A stretch of DNA of 64,000 nucleotides from Paenibacillus caseinilyticus (GCF_027533645.1 NZ_JAQAGY010000007.1:1-64000), one strand, 5' to 3'; positions 9,282 to 18,227 are shown, counted from the first letter of the stretch. A program made the numbers and translations. Notes: generated by a model from the letters alone, not told the origin.

Positions 9282-9321
9282 AAGATGACAGGTTCGAGCC
9301 CTGGCGAGATATGAATTCTTA
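9282..9321. repeat. Interspersed ~40-bp repeat, copy A
   Basis: Core AAGATGACAGG, GAGCCCTGGCGAGATAT and AATTCTTAG. Near-identical copies lie at 21698-21738 and 57527-57566, all intergenic. The middle can fold into a CAGG/CCTG hairpin with a seven-base TTCGAGC loop, like a tRNA T arm, but no tRNA body is present. Confidence 0.75.
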
Positions 9322-9330
9322 GGTATGGCA

Positions 9331-9357
9331 AAGAGCCGCTGTACCGCAGCGGCTCTT
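9331..9357. terminator. Intrinsic terminator, probably of the arsB-like gene
   Basis: A perfect 11-bp GC-rich stem (9331-9341 with 9347-9357) around a 5-base loop, about 50 bases past the arsB-like stop codon. The T-run is short. Confidence 0.7.
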
Positions 9358-9404
9358 CCTGTAGAATCCTCTTAGGTGTGCTCCCCTTCAGGCTGGAACG
9401 GACT

Positions 9405-10697
9405 TTATGAAATGAGCCGGAGCCACAGATACAGTCCCGATAAGGTAATGAACAGGGTCGGAAGGGTAAGCAGAATACCGATCTTGAGATAGTAGCCCCA
9501 GGTGATCGTAATCCCTTTGCGGGATAGCACATGCAGCCACAGCAAGGTCGCCAGCGAGCCGATCGGTGTAATTTTGGGGCCAAGATCGCACCCGATCACG
9601 TTAGCGTAGACCAGCGCTTCCCGGATGACGCCCTCGGTTGCCGTTCCTTGGATGGCCAAGGCATTGATCATCACCGTAGGCATATTGTTCATGATCGACG
9701 ACAGGATGGCTGCGATGAAGCCCATGCCTGCCGCAGCCGCGAACAATCCATGATCGGCGACCGATTCAATGAGGCTGCCCAGATAATCCGTTAACCCGGC
9801 GTTCCGAAGTCCGTACACGACCACATACATCCCGATGGAGAACACAACGACGGCCCAAGGCGCTTCTTTGATAATCCGCTTCGTTTCGATGGCCGGACTC
9901 CGCCGGGCAGCCAGAAGGAAGAAGACCGCCACCACCCCGGCGACCATAGAGACCGGGAGGGATGTGAATTCGCTCATGAGATACGCAGCAAGGAGAACGC
10001 CGAGAATAACCCAGGATAAACGGAACAGCCGGAGGTCTTTGATCACTTCCTTTGGCTGCTTCAGCTGCCCGACATCATATTGCCTTGGGATTCCCCTGCG
10101 GAAAAATAAATACAGCACAAGAATACTCGCGGCCAGGGAGAAGAAATTCGGCACAACCATACGGCTGGCATACTCGACGAATCCGATATCAAAATAATCC
10201 GCCGAAACGATATTGACCAGGTTGCTTACGACGAGCGGCAGCGAAGCGGTATCGGCAATAAACCCGCTAGCCATAATAAAGGGCAGGATCATCCGTTCCT
10301 GGAATTGCAGGGCCCGTACCATCGCAAGCACAATAGGGGTGAGAATCAGGGCGGCGCCGTCATTGGCGAACAGTCCGGAGACCGCAGCGCCCAAGAGGAT
10401 GACATACACGAACATCGATACTCCGTTCCCTCCGGCGAGCCGGGCCATATGCAGCGCCGACCATTCGAAGAGGCCGATCTCGTCCAATAGCAGAGAGATC
10501 AGGATAATCGCCACAAAAGCAAGCGTGGCATTCCAGACAATGAGCGTCACATCTTTGACATCCGCAAAGCTGACCACACCCAGCAGCAGCGCAAGAACAG
10601 CGCCGCCCATAGCAGACCAGCCTATGTTCAGGCCCTTGGGCTGCCATATGACCAGAGCCAGTGTAATTAGAAAAATGAGACTTGCAGTATAAACCAT
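9405..10697 (-). CDS. arsB: ArsB-type arsenite efflux permease
   Basis: A 430-residue, very hydrophobic protein with about 11-12 membrane helices, of the ArsB/NhaD ion-transporter superfamily. Typical segments are [36 protein letters not shown] and [17 protein letters not shown] with [21 protein letters not shown]. Members expel arsenite or antimonite across the cytoplasmic membrane. The ATG at 10697 has AGGGGG upstream. No arsC or arsA is present, but an ArsR-type gene is divergent at 10904 and has lost its DNA-binding domain, so regulation here may be lost. Arsenite is the likeliest substrate; other anions cannot be excluded. Confidence 0.85.
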   Translation of the reverse strand: MVYTASLIFLITLALVIWQPKGLNIGWSAMGGAVLALLLGVVSFADVKDVTLIVWNATLAFVAIILISLLLDEIGLFEWSALHMARLAGGNGVSMFVYVILLGAAVSGLFANDGAALILTPIVLAMVRALQFQERMILPFIMASGFIADTASLPLVVSNLVNIVSADYFDIGFVEYASRMVVPNFFSLAASILVLYLFFRRGIPRQYDVGQLKQPKEVIKDLRLFRLSWVILGVLLAAYLMSEFTSLPVSMVAGVVAVFFLLAARRSPAIETKRIIKEAPWAVVVFSIGMYVVVYGLRNAGLTDYLGSLIESVADHGLFAAAAGMGFIAAILSSIMNNMPTVMINALAIQGTATEGVIREALVYANVIGCDLGPKITPIGSLATLLWLHVLSRKGITITWGYYLKIGILLTLPTLFITLSGLYLWLRLIS

Positions 10698-10903
10698 ATG
10701 TACCCCCTGCCCATTCAGCTGCAGCATCCATCCGGTATACAGCCCATCGTGTCCCGCTACGTACAACGATCTCTCCTGGAGAAGGAACCTCAACCAGTAT
10801 ATTATTATATAGCTATTCGCTTATATGTAAAGTCGTATATGATTCGATGTCCATCGAATGATCCATGGTATATAATTACGGTAACAAGGATAGAGGTGAT
10901 ACG

Positions 10904-11326
10904 ATGGGATCGAATCCGGATATAGCCCAGGTGGCAGCGCTGATCGCAGACCCTTCCCGCTCGGCCGGACAAGTAGGGATTGCGCTGACGGAACACTGGA
11001 TCGCGCTCGGCTGGCTGGAAGCAAGGGAAGGCGATTTCCATTTGACTCCCCAAGGGATGGAAGGATTCGGAGCTTGGGGTCTGGAGACCCGGCGGTTGAC
11101 AACCGGAAGAAGGCACGTCGCGAGGAAGTGCCTGGACTGGAGCGAGAGAAAGTATCATGTAGCCGGGAAGCTGGGAGAAGCCGTGGCTCATAAGCTCTTC
11201 GAGCTGGGCTGGATCCAGAGAAAGCCTAAGGGGCGGGCTGTAACCGTAACGGAGCAGGGCTGGCTGGGGTTGTTCGAGGTGTTCGGTCTGGAGCCATGGG
11301 ACAGAGAACATGAAGGGTGGATGTGA
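10904..11326 (+). CDS. ArsR-type regulator remnant lacking the winged helix
   Basis: A 140-residue protein. The first 16 residues (DIAQVAALIADPSRS) are the classic start of a long ArsR-family regulator, and the rest matches its C-terminal half: GQVGIALTEHWIALGWLE, then ARKCLDWSERKYHVAGKLG. In full-length relatives about 90-100 residues of winged helix and linker separate these parts; here they are joined directly in frame at SRSA/GQVG. This looks like an in-frame internal deletion of about 300 bases. The start codon (ATG after AGAGGTGAT) is intact, so a protein may still be made, but it should not bind DNA in the normal way. It is divergent from the arsB-like gene. Confidence 0.75.
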   Translation: MGSNPDIAQVAALIADPSRSAGQVGIALTEHWIALGWLEAREGDFHLTPQGMEGFGAWGLETRRLTTGRRHVARKCLDWSERKYHVAGKLGEAVAHKLFELGWIQRKPKGRAVTVTEQGWLGLFEVFGLEPWDREHEGWM

Positions 11327-11341
11327 TTCAGCCGCATCAAA

Positions 11342-11719
11342 TCAATTAATGTCAGTGGCCACCTTAAGCACCGCAGTCACCCGGTCATCCTGGAATACCG
11401 GCATATAGGTCGCTTCAAGCCAGATCAGGCGGCTATCCTTGGTCAGACGCTGGATCTTCTCTTGAAATTGAATGCCTTGGCGCAAATTATTCCAAAGAAC
11501 TGTATATTCCGGACTCTCCGCGTAGTCCTTGGTACAGAACTGACGGTGCTTCATTCCCTTGATCTCGCTGACCGAATACCCCACGGCGTCGGCAAAATTC
11601 CGGTTCGCCCATAGCACGTTGCCTTGAGCATCGAATTCAATCATGGCCAGGGTGTGCTCCATAGCTCCAAGTACTGCCTCGCTGTCTAAGACCTGTGTAC
11701 TCCGGTTCGGATTCGTCAT
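11342..11719 (-). CDS. Stand-alone PAS domain protein
   Basis: A 125-residue protein that is almost entirely one PAS domain: AMIEFDAQGNVLWANRNFADAVGYSVSEIKGMKH, then the FxxKD-like segment RLTKDSRLIWLEATYMPVFQ and the closing strand AVLKVATDI. This PAS type is normally followed by a methyl-accepting chemotaxis signalling domain, which is absent; the frame ends cleanly after the PAS. GGAGGG precedes the ATG. It might sense a small ligand or redox state and act on a partner in trans, or be the leftover of a longer receptor gene. Confidence 0.8.
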   Translation of the reverse strand: MTNPNRSTQVLDSEAVLGAMEHTLAMIEFDAQGNVLWANRNFADAVGYSVSEIKGMKHRQFCTKDYAESPEYTVLWNNLRQGIQFQEKIQRLTKDSRLIWLEATYMPVFQDDRVTAVLKVATDIN

Positions 11720-11942
11720 GTTGTGCCCTCCAAGATATCAATGGAATCAAGATTGCTCTTGAAGCGGGAAGTCTCCATCCAAGGTTACGCGCCAAGGCTT
11801 ACGTGTACATTAATTATCCATCCCTTCCTAATGTAATCTACACAGCCGGGCAGTATACGATACTATTCCCTTGGAACACGCTTGTACCGGCACCGGGATT
11901 AGATGAGATCCACTTAGCCGGAGCCCCATCACTTGGAGGAAG

Positions 11943-12428
11943 TTAATAATCCCACTCGAGCAGATCCTGCAGCAGTTCCCGGGAGAATGCCAGCTGTTCG
12001 GGCGTATATTTGTCCAGAAAGCGCAGGAACTTCTCTTCCATCTTCCGGTGCAGCCGGCGGTGGATTTCGTGCAGCCGCGCTCCCCTGTCCGTTAACCGGA
12101 AGTATACTTCCTTCTTGTTATCCGGAAGCTGTTGTCTTAGAATCAGCTCCAGCTTCAGCAGTTTTTTGCTGATCCGCGTCACCGATCCCTTCGTCAGGCC
12201 GGTCTTCTCCGAGAGGGCTGTGACATTGACCGATCCGCAGTCGCCGATGCAGGCGATCAGGTGGATTTCGGATAAATTCAGATCAAGCTGGAAGCCCAGT
12301 TCCGTCTCCATCTTCCTCTTCTCTTCCTCGAAACGGACGGAAAAGGTGCCCTCCCTCATCTCCTGTTGAGTGAGAAGCTGCAGGAACAGCTGATATACCC
12401 GCTGCTTGGATTGCTCTTTTTTCGGCAT
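11943..12428 (-). CDS. MarR-family transcriptional regulator
   Basis: A 162-residue winged-helix regulator. The DNA-binding part is plain: LSEIHLIACIGDCGSVNVTALSEKTGLTKGSVTRISKKL and the wing LPDNKKEVYFRLTDRG. The ATG at 12428 follows GGGGAG; upstream frame extension to 12767 overlaps the monooxygenase gene and is not used. It lies downstream of the flavin monooxygenase on the same strand. Four related palindromes (12473, 12588, 14209, 14240) with a GTTT...AAAC core sit before this gene and before the monooxygenase, so it probably represses both itself and the enzyme until a phenolic or antibiotic-like ligand binds. Confidence 0.92.
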   Translation of the reverse strand: MPKKEQSKQRVYQLFLQLLTQQEMREGTFSVRFEEEKRKMETELGFQLDLNLSEIHLIACIGDCGSVNVTALSEKTGLTKGSVTRISKKLLKLELILRQQLPDNKKEVYFRLTDRGARLHEIHRRLHRKMEEKFLRFLDKYTPEQLAFSRELLQDLLEWDY

Positions 12429-12472
12429 AGACTTGCGCTCCCCTTCTTGTGCCACTCCCCCTATTATACAAT

Positions 12473-12494
12473 AATGGTTTCGTAGAAAACCATT
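12473..12494. promoter_or_regulatory. Candidate MarR operator 1
   Basis: AATGGTTT and AAACCATT form a perfect inverted repeat with a six-base spacer, about 45 bases before the marR start. It shares the GTTT...AAAC core with three other sites. Confidence 0.6.
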
Positions 12495-12587
12495 CGCTGT
12501 GTCTGCCGGAGCCGCCTCGGTCCGTCTGCTGCCACGTACCTTTGCCAAAACCTGCGCCGGAGGCGGACCAAGCCTCCGGCATCGCTG

Positions 12588-12610
12588 ATTTTGTTTCGAG
12601 AAAAACAATA
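12588..12610. promoter_or_regulatory. Candidate MarR operator 2
   Basis: TTTTGTTT, CGAGA and AAAACAATA form an imperfect palindrome just past the monooxygenase stop codon. It is almost identical to the site at 14209. Confidence 0.55.
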
Positions 12611-12631
12611 TAGTTATAATGTTCTCAATCG

Positions 12632-14143
12632 TTATACAGTTACCGGTTCCCCGCACCAGCGGGCCAATCCCTGCCTGACCGCCTCCCACGGCTCCGGTGC
12701 CGAGCGGCATACCGCCCACGCGATATATCCGTCCGGACGGATCAAGGCCGTATGGACCCCGTCCCAATCCGGCGCCGCCGCAGCGGCCGAGGCACGCACG
12801 ACCCGGAGATGACGGTCACGCCATCCTTGCGCGAAGCGCTCCAGCCGCTCATCCGCAGCCAGATGGAGCAGGACGAAGCGCCCCGGATGAAACAGCTCGT
12901 AAGCCATCCGCAGGGTGCCGTCCTCCAGCCGAAGCTTCAGCTCCGTGAACCGGCGGCCGTTCAAGGCATGCGGCATTGCCGCAGGGTCCGGCGCATACCG
13001 GATATGGAACGCCGAGATTCCGCCCGCAAGCTGCGCGTTAGCCTCCGGGATCTGCAGAAGGCTGGAGAGCATGGAACGCAGTTCCTGCATGCGGGGCGAG
13101 AATTCGGAGCCCATCAGCATCGTCTGCACGCCGGTGTTGCGCAGCAGTTCCGTATTGACCGGGAAGCGCTCCTCGTGATAGCTGTCGAGGAGCCACGCCG
13201 GCGCCCGCCCCTGTAGTTCGGCAGCCAGCTTCCAGCCCAGATTCATCGCTTCCTGCAAGCCCACGTTCAACCCCTGCCCGCCGGCAGGGAAATGAATATG
13301 CGCCGCATCGCCCGCCAAAAAGAGCCGCCGGCTCCGGTACTGCGCTGCCTGGCGTGCCGCATTGCCGAAGCGGGACAGCCAGTAAGGCCGGCACATGCCG
13401 AGATCGCTGCCGAGGATGCGGATGAGCGCGGCACGCAGCTCCTCAAGTGTCACCGGCTCCCCCTTGGGGACGCCCGTACGCTCCGGGTCGATCACCACTA
13501 CACGGTGCATGCCGTCCGGCAAGGGCACGATCATCGCCAGCCCCTGCTCGGTATAGCGGGACAACACGCCCGGGCCGGATCGCTCCGCCAGCACCACATC
13601 GCCCAGCATGGCGGTCAGGGTGTCCCCCGTCCCTTCGAACGCGATCCCCGCCTGCTTGCGGACGAGGCTTCCTGCCCCATCGGCTCCCACCGCATAAGCG
13701 GCCGAGAGGCTGAAGGGTCCCTCCGCGCTGACGGCACCAATCTCCATCCCCTGCTCATGCTGTTGTACCGATACCACCTCCACCCCCCGGCGGATGTCCG
13801 CGCCCAGTTCTCTCGCCTTCTCTTCCAGCACCCGCTCCGTGGCATGCTGCGGAATGAAGAGGCTGAAGTTCGATGCGGAATCCAAGGCCGAGAAATCCAG
13901 CCGGGTTTCGAGCGCCGCAAAATGGCCGGTATGGACAGGCTGCCCCAGATTCATCAAATCGGCCTTCCAGCCGCGCATATCCAGAAGCTCGAGGCTGCGG
14001 GGATGCAAGGTGAGCGCGCGCGAATACGGCGTCGTCTCCTTCAAGCGTTCCAGCACGCAGACCCTAACTTCCGCCAAGGCCAGCTCCGCAGCCAGCAGCA
14101 TCCCGACCGGTCCGCCTCCGACAATCACCACTTCATAATCCAT
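12632..14143 (-). CDS. FAD-dependent aromatic-ring monooxygenase (group A flavin hydroxylase)
   Basis: A 503-residue flavoprotein of the PHBH/PheA/rifampicin-monooxygenase group. The FAD dinucleotide motif GGGPVGMLLAAELA is at residues 8-22, the DG motif is in AVGADGAGSLVRK and the FAD-ribose GD motif is in FLAGDAAHIHFPAGGQGLN; a thioredoxin-like C-terminal region follows. Such enzymes use NAD(P)H and oxygen to hydroxylate phenols or polyketide/antibiotic aromatics in the cytoplasm. The ATG at 14143 follows AAAGGAGAG. Two MarR-type palindromes precede it and marR follows, so it is probably an inducible detoxification gene. The substrate is unknown. Confidence 0.9.
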   Translation of the reverse strand: MDYEVVIVGGGPVGMLLAAELALAEVRVCVLERLKETTPYSRALTLHPRSLELLDMRGWKADLMNLGQPVHTGHFAALETRLDFSALDSASNFSLFIPQHATERVLEEKARELGADIRRGVEVVSVQQHEQGMEIGAVSAEGPFSLSAAYAVGADGAGSLVRKQAGIAFEGTGDTLTAMLGDVVLAERSGPGVLSRYTEQGLAMIVPLPDGMHRVVVIDPERTGVPKGEPVTLEELRAALIRILGSDLGMCRPYWLSRFGNAARQAAQYRSRRLFLAGDAAHIHFPAGGQGLNVGLQEAMNLGWKLAAELQGRAPAWLLDSYHEERFPVNTELLRNTGVQTMLMGSEFSPRMQELRSMLSSLLQIPEANAQLAGGISAFHIRYAPDPAAMPHALNGRRFTELKLRLEDGTLRMAYELFHPGRFVLLHLAADERLERFAQGWRDRHLRVVRASAAAAAPDWDGVHTALIRPDGYIAWAVCRSAPEPWEAVRQGLARWCGEPVTV

Positions 14144-14208
14144 TTGTATCTCTCCTTTGGGCTCGGATGAAGGACTCAGGTCCGCCGGTGCTTGACATCC
14201 ATCCCCCT

Positions 14209-14236
14209 TATTTTGTTTTGAGAAAAACAATATAGG
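14209..14236. promoter_or_regulatory. Candidate MarR operator 3
   Basis: TATTTTGTTT, TGAGA and AAAACAATATA, almost the same sequence as the site at 12588, upstream of the monooxygenase start. Confidence 0.6.
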
Positions 14237-14239
14237 ATT

Positions 14240-14265
14240 AATATTGTTTTGTACGAAACAATATT
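14240..14265. promoter_or_regulatory. Candidate MarR operator 4
   Basis: AATATTGTTT and AAACAATATT form a perfect 10-bp inverted repeat with a six-base spacer, next to operator 3. This is the strongest of the four sites. Confidence 0.7.
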
Positions 14266-14352
14266 AACGTATCATATCTCCCTCCCCTGTTCAAGCAAAA
14301 GCTGGAGGGCACAGTAGAGCGGCAGCCCCCAGCCCCGGCGGCTGGGAAAAGG

Positions 14353-14397
14353 ATTGACAAATTCAGGATTCGGTACTACCATACAGGGATTGTCAAT
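14353..14397 (+). promoter_or_regulatory. Candidate promoter with flanking inverted repeat
   Basis: TTGACA at 14354-14359 is followed after 17 bases by TACCAT (a weak -10). ATTGACAA and TTGTCAAT, 29 bases apart, form an 8-bp inverted repeat around it that could be an operator. The pentapeptide-repeat gene starts at 14456. Confidence 0.4.
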
Positions 14398-14455
14398 TCA
14401 AGCTTGACCCATCATTCTATATCCTCATCCGATATACTGAAAGGAGATTCGTTAG

Positions 14456-15325
14456 ATGCAAGATCCTCAAATCGATTCGGCTGCCCCTGCGGCCGAAAAC
14501 CGTCTTCCTCTGCACTCGGACTGCGAAAGCTGCTTCGGCCTCTGCTGTGTGGCGCTGCCCTTCGCCGCTACGGCCGACTTCGCCATAGATAAAGACGCCG
14601 GACAGCCCTGTCCCAATCTGCGGACGGACTTCCGGTGCGGAGTTCACAGCAATCTGAGAGGGCTCGGTTTCCGCGGCTGCACGGTATTTGACTGCTTCGG
14701 CGCCGGACAAAAAGTTTCGCAGGTTACCTACGGCGGGCGCGACTGGCGGCAGGCCCCCGAAACCGCGAAGCCCATGTTCGAGGTATTCCCGATCATGCGG
14801 CAGCTCCACGAACTGCTGTGGTATCTGTCCGAAGCGCTGACGCTGCCGGCGGCACGTCCGATCCACGAAGAGCTGCGCCTTGCGCTCGGCAAGACGGAAC
14901 GCTTCACGCATCTCGGCCCCGACGCCTTGCTGGAGCTCGACGCTGCCGGTCACCGGGCCGAGGTCAACGAGCTGCTTCTGCGGACCAGCGAGCTTGTGCG
15001 GGAGGATGCCCGCCGCCGGCAGAAGGGGCCCACCGGCCGGCAGAAGAGCTACGGCCGGGGAGCGGATCTCATCGGTGCCAAGCTGAGAGGCGCCGATCTG
15101 CGGTGCGCCAACCTCCGGGGCGCTTATCTCATTGCGGCCGACCTCCGCGGAGCCGATCTGCGAACGGCCGACCTCATTGGGGCGGACTTCCGGGATGCGG
15201 ATCTTCGAGGAGCGGACCTTACCGGCAGCCTCTTCCTCACGCAGGCCCAGCTCAACGCGGCGAAGGGCGATGCCGGCACGAAGCTGCCGCCTTCTCTCAC
15301 CCGCCCGCTCCACTGGTCATCCTAA
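14456..15325 (+). CDS. Pentapeptide-repeat protein with cysteine-rich N-terminal domain
   Basis: A 289-residue protein in two parts. The N-terminal part holds closely spaced cysteines (CESCFGLCC near residue 22, then PCPNL, FRCGVH and GCTVFDC), resembling a metal-binding site. The C-terminal part, about residues 198-265, is a run of A(D/N)LxG pentapeptides ([20 protein letters not shown]) that should fold as a right-handed quadrilateral beta helix. Pentapeptide helices of the Qnr/MfpA type mimic DNA and protect gyrase, but this fold has many other roles and no gyrase link is shown here. AAAGGAG precedes the ATG, and a terminator follows. Confidence 0.88.
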   Translation: MQDPQIDSAAPAAENRLPLHSDCESCFGLCCVALPFAATADFAIDKDAGQPCPNLRTDFRCGVHSNLRGLGFRGCTVFDCFGAGQKVSQVTYGGRDWRQAPETAKPMFEVFPIMRQLHELLWYLSEALTLPAARPIHEELRLALGKTERFTHLGPDALLELDAAGHRAEVNELLLRTSELVREDARRRQKGPTGRQKSYGRGADLIGAKLRGADLRCANLRGAYLIAADLRGADLRTADLIGADFRDADLRGADLTGSLFLTQAQLNAAKGDAGTKLPPSLTRPLHWSS

Positions 15326-15347
15326 GGAAAACCTATAGAAGCCAAAT

Positions 15348-15383
15348 GAAGCGCTGTCGTCCTTGGAAGGACAACAGCGCTTC
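15348..15383. terminator. Bidirectional intrinsic terminator
   Basis: GAAGCGCTGT at 15348-15357 pairs with ACAGCGCTTC at 15374-15383, with GTCC/GGAC extending inside. It lies between convergent genes. Confidence 0.85.
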
Positions 15384-15453
15384 TGTCTTGTGGCAGCCTG
15401 GTACATGTCAGCCACTATGCAGAATAACGATCCGCTGTTTTGTGACAGCGCTC

Positions 15454-16839
15454 TCAGTGACCAGCTTCCCCGGGCAGACCTGCGGATACGCCAACATGTT
15501 CGCCCAGCCACGCGCCCTGCTCCACGAGCAGCCGCTGCAGCTCAGCAACCTCAATGCTCCGCGAGGAAGCCGATGCGCTAAGGGCAAGGGCAGCAGCCGT
15601 GCCGGAAGCCTGCCCCATGGCGAAGCAGTTCGGCATCACCCGCAGCGAGCCTTGCACGACGCGGTCCGAAGAGGCCGCACGTCCGGGTACCCACAGGTTG
15701 TCGATCCCGGCAGGAAGCAGAATGCGGTAAGGTACGCCGTGGGACTGGCCCGGCGGCAGGTGGGTAACCGTCATGCCCCCTTTGCTGTTCGCCATATGGA
15801 TATCAATATAGTAGGCATTGCGGGCGATATCATCCGGGAAAGACCTCGCCCCCATGAAGTCTTCGGCGGTGAGCACATAATCCCCTTGGATGCGGCGGGT
15901 CTCCCGGATGCCGATCTGCTCTCCAGTAGCCACCACCTGGGCTTTCCCGAAACCCGGCACACGCGTCCGGAAGAACTCGACCTGACGCGCAGCCAGCCGG
16001 CGTCCTTCGATGGCGCCGCGGGTCAAATCCTCGGCCTTCGTGCCGTCAATACCGAAAATATGGCCGAAGTTGACCCCGACGAGATCATCGTCCAGCCAGG
16101 CAAGCCCGGAGACCGAGGTACGCCCTTCCGGCAGCACGCCGTCCGCGATGGCCTTCGCTACGGTACGGTGCAGCTGGGCGGTATCGCCGGATTCCGCCAA
16201 GAACCGCTGGAATGCCTGTCGGTCGACTTTGGCAAGCAGATAACACATGCTCCCCGGCTGCAGTTCTCCCTCTTCCCCTCCCTTCTGGAACGGAACACCC
16301 GCCATCGCGGCAAGATCCGCATCTCCGGTAGCATCGATCACATAGCGGCAGCGGACCGCCGACCGTCCTGATTTGTTCACGATGACGAGGCCCTCGATGG
16401 TCTTCCGGTCCTCCGCGAGAAGCACCTCGCTGACCACCGTGTGATACAGGAGGCGTACTCCGCTCTCGGCTGCGGCGTCGTCATACACCCGCTTCAGCAC
16501 TTCCGGATCGATCGGCACCCAGTCCAGCGACCGTTCGTACATCTGCCGATACTCTGCGCTGCAGGCCGACTTCATCCGCTCCATAAGCTCCAGCCCGATC
16601 CCGCGGACAACCGGCTTCACTTTGTCCGTGAACGGACAAAAAGCGGGCACCAGCGAGACGGTACCCATCCCGCCGAGGAAGCCTCTCTGCTCCAAGAGCA
16701 GAGTGTCCGCTCCGTTCTTCGAGGCGCTGATCGCCGCTGCGATACCCGAGGCGCCGCCTCCGACCACGACCACATCGACATCATAAGAGACAGGAATGCG
16801 GCGTGACGGCAGCGTCACTTCGTTCCGATGGTTCTCCAT
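15454..16839 (-). CDS. FAD-dependent oxidoreductase (FAD_oxidored family)
   Basis: A 461-residue protein with an N-terminal FAD-binding motif VVVGGGASGIAAAISASKNG (about residues 24-43), GFLGGMGTVSLVPAF after it, the second FAD contact YVIDATGDADLAAMAG near 170 and a C-terminal GQASGTAAALAL. The family is common in Paenibacillus and often sits with carbohydrate genes, but the reaction is not established for most members. AAAGGGAGTGG precedes the ATG. It is a single gene here, convergent with the pentapeptide-repeat gene. Confidence 0.88.
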   Translation of the reverse strand: MENHRNEVTLPSRRIPVSYDVDVVVVGGGASGIAAAISASKNGADTLLLEQRGFLGGMGTVSLVPAFCPFTDKVKPVVRGIGLELMERMKSACSAEYRQMYERSLDWVPIDPEVLKRVYDDAAAESGVRLLYHTVVSEVLLAEDRKTIEGLVIVNKSGRSAVRCRYVIDATGDADLAAMAGVPFQKGGEEGELQPGSMCYLLAKVDRQAFQRFLAESGDTAQLHRTVAKAIADGVLPEGRTSVSGLAWLDDDLVGVNFGHIFGIDGTKAEDLTRGAIEGRRLAARQVEFFRTRVPGFGKAQVVATGEQIGIRETRRIQGDYVLTAEDFMGARSFPDDIARNAYYIDIHMANSKGGMTVTHLPPGQSHGVPYRILLPAGIDNLWVPGRAASSDRVVQGSLRVMPNCFAMGQASGTAAALALSASASSRSIEVAELQRLLVEQGAWLGEHVGVSAGLPGEAGH

Positions 16840-17068
16840 CCTTCCACTCCCTTTCCAGACAGGCGAATACTATATCAAAGTCTATTCGTCATCGTCTGAT
16901 CACAGTATTCTCGCTGGTTAACAAGACCACTCGGCAGGAACAATACGCGGGTGATCCGCATAGAAGTGAACGCATTATGTGAAGGCATCATGTTAGACGG
17001 GTCCGTGCAGCGGGTAATTTCCAGTTGAGCTTGTAAATTTTTACAGGGAAAGGAGCAGCGCCCATGTC

Positions 17069-17416
17069 CTAACGGCCATCCCTATCGGACTCTGGCACGT
17101 GCACGCTGTCCAGGGCTGCCGCTGAGTTAAGCTTCGCAGTGTCCTCGCCAGTTCCGAATCGCTTGGCGGAACGGGCCCGGGCCTTCTCCAGCTCCACTTC
17201 CCGGCTGCGGGGTTCGGCTTGGGTGACCAGCGAGTCCATGAGCTTCCCGGCGATCGCCGCCACTTCGTCCACCGCGAGCCGGAAGGCTTCCGCATTGGCC
17301 TTGGATGGCTCTTGGAACCCCGAGATTTTCCGGACGAATTGAAGCGAGGCGCTGCGGATCTCCTCTTCCGTTGCCGGAGGATCAAAGTTAAACAAGGTTT
17401 TGATATTGCGGCACAT
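17069..17416 (-). CDS. DUF2277 family protein
   Basis: A 115-residue protein whose start, MCRNIKTLFNFDPPATEEE, and central LQFVRKISGFQEPSKAN are diagnostic of the DUF2277 family; AKARARSAKRFG-type basic residues follow. The function is unknown. The ATG at 17416 has AAAGGGG upstream; the longer frame to 17503 is less likely. It lies about 90 bases downstream of a TetR gene on the same strand and may be cotranscribed with it. Confidence 0.88.
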   Translation of the reverse strand: MCRNIKTLFNFDPPATEEEIRSASLQFVRKISGFQEPSKANAEAFRLAVDEVAAIAGKLMDSLVTQAEPRSREVELEKARARSAKRFGTGEDTAKLNSAAALDSVHVPESDRDGR

Positions 17417-17506
17417 AGCATGCATCCCCTTTGTGATTGAAAATGGTCCGGCTCCGCCGCCTGAATGCGTAGGTGCGACGATCACCCTGGACGCGCAGGC
17501 CATAGC

Positions 17507-18103
17507 TTACAAGCCGCCGCAGAGCTGCTGCAAATGCTGGTCGATGATGCGTTCGATCCGGTCGGCAGGCAACCGTCCGGGGCGCAGCAGCTGGTGTATG
17601 GCCAGCCCGTCCACAAGCGCATAGAGCTTCTCCGTCTCGAGTTCGGGGTCGAGTCCGCTCCTGGAGAGCCCGTGCTCCTGGAGGGTATGCACCACCAGTT
17701 TGGAAGCCTGGAAGAGCTCGTCCTGCATCTCTTCGCTGAGCGCTTTGAGTTCCGGATGGACCAGCGTCTTGGCGTTGAAGGACAGCCACACCTCCATCTC
17801 CTTGCGCCGGTCTTCATCCACCGGCAGGAACTGCAGAAGCAGCTCCTTCACATCATGCAGAACCGGCCCCTTGTTATCCATGAGACCGATCCGGCGCTCG
17901 ATTCTGCTCCGGAACAGGTTCATGCAGAAGGCGAACAGTTCCGCCTGGGTAGAGAAATAATGCCTCATGGAACCTACGGACAGACCCGCTTCCGTAGCTA
18001 TGTTGCGTACCGTAGCGTGCTCGAGTCCATACTTGTGGATCAAACGCAGCGCCGCTTCGGCCACCAGATGTCTTTGTTTTTTATGATCTACAATTTTTGG
18101 CAT
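17507..18103 (-). CDS. TetR-family transcriptional regulator
   Basis: A 198-residue TetR-type repressor. The helix-turn-helix is at about residues 10-55 (EAALRLIHKYGLEHATVRNIA, then AGLSVGSMRHYF); the remainder is an all-helical ligand-binding domain, as usual. It is divergent from an alpha/beta hydrolase across 124 bases containing repeated AGTACAGTGT-like sequence, the usual placement for a TetR repressor and its target. The ligand is unknown. Confidence 0.92.
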   Translation of the reverse strand: MPKIVDHKKQRHLVAEAALRLIHKYGLEHATVRNIATEAGLSVGSMRHYFSTQAELFAFCMNLFRSRIERRIGLMDNKGPVLHDVKELLLQFLPVDEDRRKEMEVWLSFNAKTLVHPELKALSEEMQDELFQASKLVVHTLQEHGLSRSGLDPELETEKLYALVDGLAIHQLLRPGRLPADRIERIIDQHLQQLCGGL

Positions 18104-18132
18104 AGCCCCATTATAACCGCTTTGCTTTTTTG

Positions 18133-18176
18133 AATACAGTGTGCTATATTGCTCTTGTATTAGTACAGTGTATTAA
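18133..18176. promoter_or_regulatory. Candidate TetR operator/hydrolase promoter region
   Basis: AATACAGTGT at 18133 and AGTACAGTGTATT at 18162 are repeated elements between the divergent tetR and hydrolase genes. TTGCTC at 18149 and TATTAA at 18171, 16 bases apart, could be the hydrolase promoter, which the second element would overlap. Confidence 0.4.
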
Positions 18177-18227
18177 ATAAACAAAGGGGGCGAATGACTA
18201 CTCCAGCATGAAAGGACAGGTTTCCCG

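Noticed and set aside
9285-9310. tRNA-like T-arm sequence (GGTTCGAGCCC)
   Set aside because: No acceptor, D-arm or anticodon arm fits around it; the sequence belongs to the three-copy repeat.
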